A stretch of 64,000 nucleotides of DNA from Pictodentalium vernedei (Eukaryota > Mollusca > Scaphopoda > Dentaliida > Dentaliidae), in assembly GCA_031216915.1 (NCBI GenBank), contig CM062295.1, positions 179,566,927-179,630,926 on the forward strand, given 5' to 3'. The position numbers were made by a program, and so were the translations under genes. The stretch's first letter is position 1, and every line of letters begins with the position of its first letter. Of the stretch, positions 59,387-64,000 are shown piece after piece. The notes under the pieces are model-generated. The model was given only the letters and a program-made list of their open reading frames with translations. It ran no database searches and was not told the DNA's origin.

Positions 59387-61180
59387 CAAGAGGCCCCAAG
59401 GAGCCTTAATTGCTCACCGGCCAAAGTGGTTCAAAGAAGTATTTGGGGTCACATTCAATTAGACATGGTTCATCAACACTACAAAGGAATGAAGTCATGA
59501 GAGACAAATTTTATGGAACTAGGGACATGGCTTGAACAAACTTGAATCTTACCCCCCTAAGGATGCTGCATACCAAATATCAAAAGCTGGATCTGAAGAA
59601 GACTTTTAAAGAAAATTCCTCATTTTGAACTAAGTTATCATTCGGGCTCCCACAGTGGGCCCAAATATGAATCCAGGGACATGGCTTGAACAACCTTGAA
59701 TCTCACCCCGTAAGGATGCTGCATGCCAAATATCAAAACATTCCGACTGCTGAATCTGAAGAAGAAGATTTTTAAAGAAAAATTCCTCATATTGACTAAG
59801 TTATAATTCGGGCTCCCATAGGGAGCCTAAATATGGACCCAGGGACTTGGCTTTAACAAACTTGAATCTCCCCCCCCCCCCCAAGGATGCTACACACCAC
59901 ATATCAAAACATTCCGCCTGCTGGATCTGAAGAAGAAGATTTTTTAAGAAAATTCCTCATTTCGAACTAAGTTACAATTCAAGCTCCCACAGTGAACCCA
60001 TATATGGACCCAGGGACTTGGCTTTAACAAACTTGAATCTCACTGCCCTAAGGATGCTGCCTACCAAATATCAAAACATTCCGACTTCTGGATCGGAAGA
60101 AGAAGATTTTTAAAGAAAATTCCTCATACTGAACTAAGTTATAATTCAGGCTACCACAGTGAGCCCAAATATAAACCCAGGGACTTGGCTTGAACAAACT
60201 TGAATCTCACCCCCCTAAGCATGCTGCATACCCAATATCAAAAGATTCTGCTTGCTGGATCTGGAGAAGAAGATTTTTAAAGAAATTTGCCTGAAATGCA
60301 CTAAGTTCACATTTGGGCTCCTATACTGAGCCCAAATATGAACCCAGGGGGCCGATTTGAACAAACTTGAATCAGATCGACCCCACAATGTTGTATACCA
60401 AATATCAAAAGATTCTGACTGCTGGATCTGGAAAAGAAGATTTTTTATGAAATTTGCCTGAAATGCACTAAGTTCGAATTCAAGCTTCTATAGTGAGCCC
60501 AAATATGAATCCCGGAAGCCGATTTGAACAAACTTGAATCAGATCCACCCCACAATGTTGCATAACAGATATCAAAAGATTCTGCCTGCTGGATCTGGAG
60601 AAGAAGATTTTTTAAGAAATTTGCCTGAAATGCACTAAGTTCGAATTCAAGCTTCTATAGTGAGCCCAAATATGAATCCCGGGAGCCGATTTGAACAAAC
60701 TTGAATCAGATCCACCCCACAATGTTGCATACCAAATATCAAAAGATCCTGCCTGCTGGATCTGGAGAAGAAGATTTTTTAAGAAATTTGCCTGAAATGC
60801 ACTAAGTTTGAATTTGGGCTTCTTTTGTGAGCCCAAATATGAATCCAGGGGGCCGATTTGAACAAACTTGAATCAGATCCACCCCATAATGCTATATACC
60901 AAATATCAAATGATTCTGCCCATTTGTGCGGGAGATTTTTTAGTAATTTCTCTAATATACATAGGGTGCTATCGGAGTTATGCCCCTATGGAGCCCCAAG
61001 TGGGCATGTCCATTTCATTTAACAAACATGAATTGACATATGTTAATGAACATCCATACCAAGTTTTGAGCAAATCGACCTACCAGTTTCAGACGAAAAG
61101 TCATTTAAGAAATGTTCACAACGCCGGACGGACGACTGATGGCAAGTGATAAGTTTAGCTCCCTTCGGTGAGCTAAAAAC
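59387..61180 (+). mobile_element. CAAGAGGCC element with 168-bp satellite (copy e)
   Basis: The left end CAAGAGGCCCCAAGGAGCC then TTAATTGCTCACC is a start I associate with bivalve dispersed repeats. Eight or nine units of about 168 bases follow, marked by GAGCCCAAATATGAA, GAACAAACTTGAATC, CCAAATATCAAAA and AGAAGAAGATTTTTAA. The right end is GATAAGTTTAGCTCCCTTCG then GTGAGCTAAAAA, a terminal hairpin. The unit is the reverse complement of the one at 287-4370. Confidence 0.82.
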
Positions 61181-61249
61181 TGGTGAAAACAGAAATTTTC
61201 CTTTCTAAATGAAAACCATGACAGAAATGTGAAGAAGTTTATGTGCTTA

Positions 61250-62920
61250 ACTCTTAACCCTTTCAACCCGATGTGCATAAATTTTTGCGTGAAGAAAAAA
61301 TTAGTAGTGGATGAGTAGATGATATAAAGAGCAAAAAATCTGAAGCGAGGCTCAGAAAAATAATTTAATTATACCTTCCAGGGTGGCAGTGTTGAAAAGG
61401 TTAACTGAAAATGACTAGCAGGAGATGTTTTCCAAAAATGTTTTTTTAATTAATGAAAACATTTATTTTTTGCCTCCAAAATATAGCTTATGACCCCTCA
61501 TTATAATGAACACAAAAAAGTTTGTTCCAATAAGGGGTAAAAAGTTATATTTCTGCATTTCATCAAAATTAGTTTTTTCCATGTAGAAGTTGCACACCCA
61601 AAAATTTCATACAGAAAATTGTTTAAGGGGAGATAGCCTGGTCAAAATTATCAAAGCTTGCAAGTCACCAGGTATAAAAAGTTTCATCAAAATCGAATTA
61701 TCTATGTAGGATAAGTTACATGCAAAAGAATTTCATACAAATCTGTATTAACTCTTAACTCGCTGAGTATTTTAAAAGTAATTTCCATTAAATCTAGTCA
61801 TGGTGTTGAGAAGCAGCCATGACTACATTTGATACAAAATTCATGACAATTTAACTCAAGAAATCAAAGGTCAAAAAGTTAATATGATATGCAGGGGATA
61901 ATTTGGTTCAGCATGTATGGAGTTACATCATATGTCAAGAGGAGATAACTTTAAGTCATTGCAGAATGTTTTTGCATAATCATTTATCAGTGGTCATGTT
62001 TGGGAACTTACATCAAAATCGGTTTATACATGTGGGAAGAGTTGTACACACATGGCTTTGAAAGATAAATCAAAATTAAATCTTCTTAAATTATGTTCAA
62101 GAGTAGATAACTCAGTTGAAATTGTTGTACACTGAACATTTGGGGAAATACACATGTTCAGCTGTTAGTGTTCATTTTTAGGAAGTTTCATAAAAATCTG
62201 TGCCTGAATATAGAAGGAAGTGAACACACAAGACTATCATATAGAAATCTATATTAAAATCTTAGTTCAAATGGATTTTACATGGTTAAAATCATCTTAT
62301 GCAGACTGAAAATTCTGGAATATGTTCATGTTCACCTGTTGATGGTGAGAAATTACATGAGAATTGATTCATAAATGTAAGTGAAGTTGTACACACAGGA
62401 ATTTAGGACAGATTTTGACAGACAATTTTGCAGACTATGCAAAGGTCTATATAGTCCCCAAACTTGTAAAAGTGACACAAAAGGGTTAAATCGAATTTAT
62501 TTTCACTAAATGTATTAAAAATATGATGGAGAGTAATGAAAAATGAAAACAAGTTGAGGCAACTAGGCATTTTTAAAATAAATTTCTGAGTCCCCAATTC
62601 TTCAGCTTTACCAAATTATAAAATTTGAATTGTGATTTTGTGAATAGGATTGGCACGTTTTGTCATTACACTAGCTAAAGGGTTGACGAGGTCAATGAAT
62701 ACTATTCTGTTCATTCCACTTATATAACGTCATATTTACTAAGTTTAGAACTATCTTAACATATGCTTTGACACACAGTTTGCTAAGTCAATTATAGAAG
62801 CTGGTTGCAACATTACCTTTGGTTGTGAAATGCTGTTTTATGACTGAAACACTGCAAAAAAGCTTTCTCAAAATGTAAAGCAACAAGTTTTTCTCATAAT
62901 GCAACTAGGGTTGTTGCAAT
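61250..62920. other. Intron sequence; degenerate MITE and old repeat
   Basis: A degraded piggyBac-type MITE core (TTATGACCCCTCATTATAAT, GTTCCAATAAGGGGT) lies at about 61480-61535. AAGTTTCATCAAAATC-like phrases repeat through 61660-62370. A kinesin P-loop exon was sought here on the minus strand and not seen. Confidence 0.5.
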
Positions 62921-62935
62921 TATTTGATCAGTCAA

Positions 62936-63188
62936 CAAGCTAGAAAATAAGCAGACTGTCATCTGCAAAATGAGGTCCCCAGAGGATGAATTTAGTGATG
63001 CTACCCTGCACAGCAGGGTAGCATCACTAAATTTACCCTCTGTGAACCTCAATCTGAATCAGGGTCTCAAAACTAAACAGAAAGAGGTACCCAGAGGATA
63101 AATTGGCCAACTGTATGGGATAGCATCATCAAATTCACCCTCTGGGGACCTCATTCTGCAAATGTTAGATTGCTTATTTTCAGGCCTG
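62936..63188 (-). mobile_element. hAT-type foldback MITE, copy 2
   Basis: 253 bases, inverted relative to 33548-33799. Ends CAAGCTAGAAAATAAGC and, from the right, CAGGCCTGAAAATAAGC. Target duplication TCAGTCAA / TTAGTCAA (7 of 8) at 62928-62935 and 63189-63196. Confidence 0.85.
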
Positions 63189-63196
63189 TTAGTCAA

Positions 63197-63885
63197 CTAA
63201 TCATCAACTATTGCAAGAGTTGATGGTTTTTATTTTTAGTTGACTGCCGTTGATTTTCAAGGAGGTACAAAGTCGGGTTTAAATTGCATTGTATAATAAG
63301 GTGATTGAACAGTTAGATTATTAACCTTTGACCATAATCTTAACTCATTATTTGAAGAGGAAAACACTCTCATTTAGTCTGACTGTTGTGTCAGAAGAAA
63401 GGATCATCTGAAGCATTTTATCACTGACCTCGTCCCTTCAAAATCTCAAAATCGAAGTTTGGCACTTTTTAAAGCTAAATACATAAAAATCTATATTTCA
63501 AGAATAATGCACGAGCAATAAGTTTTTCAGACTGTTTTCAATGGTTTACTTATTGATTTGTTCCATGCAGAATTATGGTTGATGTGAATGACTTATTGAC
63601 TTAGGATAGACCAGTGACCAATAAACAGAAAGAACAGCTGATGATCTATCTCAATATTTAAGTGACAAAGACATAAGTGAGAAACAACAATTGATTATCT
63701 TTAAAAGTATTTTAGTGATGACAAATACTTAATGTGAGAGTTTTAATTTGTATCAAGCTGACAAAAGAAAATACTTTAGAAGCTTTGTTTTAAGAAAATA
63801 AACAACAAAGTAATACATAAAGAATTAATCTTTTGGGTTTTTTAAATATAAACTTATTTCTTGGCCTCTCTGATTCATAATATAC
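63197..63885. other. Unassigned sequence
   Basis: AT-rich, nothing recognised. Confidence 0.5.
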
Positions 63886-63927
63886 CTATTGGATCAATAA
63901 TCATCATGTTGTGAGGCATGGCTGTCA
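63886..63927 (-). CDS. Tentative kinesin N-terminal motor exon
   Basis: The minus strand reads TAMPHNMMIIDPI plus the first base of a G codon, followed by a GTATAT donor. This resembles the kinesin-3 strand near the start of the motor domain (consensus M-x-x-x-T-x-I-x-DP). Two in-frame acceptors are possible: after TTTATCAG (exon from 63927) or six bases later after GTGACAG (exon from 63921). The phase left open (one base) cannot join the 59253-59319 exon, which needs two bases before it, so at least one exon is missing between them. The match is short; it may be chance. Confidence 0.35.
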
Positions 63928-64000
63928 CTGATAAATGTGACAAAAGTCACTGATAAATGTGACAGAACTGAGACTGAGAGTCACATTGTGACAGAAATGC
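63928..64000. repeat. Short GTGACA-type repeats
   Basis: GTCACTGATAAATGTGACA occurs twice in tandem just upstream (gene sense) of the tentative exon. Confidence 0.7.

Larger units (their letters stand above)
12442..63927 (-). other. KIF28-like: Kinesin-3 (KIF28/KLP-6-like) gene, partial span
   Basis: Minus-strand gene reconstructed from eight certain exons and one tentative exon. The eight exons (59253-59319, 51038-51224, 41151-41300, 35796-35893, 34230-34327, 30846-30996, 24331-24406, 12442-12542) sum to 928 bases: one base completing a codon from upstream plus 309 codons without a stop. Every border is GT-AG and every phase matches. The product is the catalytic core of a microtubule motor ATPase from just after the P-loop to the neck and first coiled coil. 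KIF28/KLP-6 identity rests on the neck ([17 protein letters not shown]) and the IRAQIMANQ...WEDK coiled-coil segment. Introns run 1.5-11.8 kb and are packed with repeats. Missing: the N-terminus, the P-loop exon and everything after the first coiled coil (FHA domain and tail), probably below position 1. KIF1/KIF13/KIF16 are less likely because loop 12 is short. Confidence 0.9.

Noticed and set aside
1-64000. CRISPR-like arrays
   Set aside because: All arrays have long (140-340 bp) diverged units without short identical repeats and unique spacers, and the DNA is eukaryotic.

Overview
The window looks like intron-rich invertebrate nuclear DNA. A bivalve or other mollusc is my best guess, because the repeats that begin CAAGAGGCCC...GCTCACC and end in a hairpin plus GCTAAAA, and the SINE types seen here, are typical of that group; this is inference. 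There is no bacterial or organellar gene organisation.

One host gene can be supported. A kinesin-3 family motor gene of the KIF28/KLP-6 type runs on the minus strand through almost the whole window. Eight short exons, from 59253-59319 down to 12442-12542, join with matching phases and GT-AG borders into 309 uninterrupted codons. They cover the motor domain from just after the P-loop segment through switch I, switch II, the YRDSVLT segment and the neck linker, then coiled coil. A ninth, weaker exon candidate lies at 63886-63927. The exon carrying the P-loop was not found, and the 3' end (FHA domain onward) lies outside the window. Exons total about 0.93 kb in about 47 kb; the rest is intron, almost all of it repeats.

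Layout, low to high coordinate: a 168-bp satellite array and AGCTCACC hairpin elements (0.3-5.5 kb); a 5S-rRNA-headed SINE (7.9-8.3 kb); a CCATGG-rich tandem repeat (8.4-8.9 kb); a CTAA-rich tract (9.1-9.7 kb); satellite-carrying elements (9.7-11.3 and 12.9-15.1 kb); a 608-bp duplication, one copy split by a dead Tc1/mariner element (17.5-20.1 kb); another composite element holding a 1.46-kb hAT-like transposon (20.1-23.9 kb); foldback and hairpin elements (24-37 kb), including an 8-bp-TSD hAT MITE and a tRNA-headed SINE; a satellite carrier split by a TA-flanked transposon (37.5-40.1 kb); a decayed DIRS-like tyrosine-recombinase retrotransposon with about 188-bp inverted terminal repeats (41.8-48.7 kb); further satellites, piggyBac-type TTAA MITEs, and a 3.1-kb satellite carrier inserted in one of those MITEs (55.6-58.75 kb); then a second block of the 168-bp satellite, inverted relative to the first (59.4-61.2 kb).

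The most interesting theme is a set of composite elements that share short ends (AAAGTGTCAATGACAC at the left; ATGACAATAGC, a hairpin and GCTAAAA at the right) but enclose unrelated tandem arrays. They resemble the oyster pearl/HINE (Helitron-like) non-autonomous elements. Several insertions can be proved inside the window by comparing filled sites with empty copies of the same repeat.
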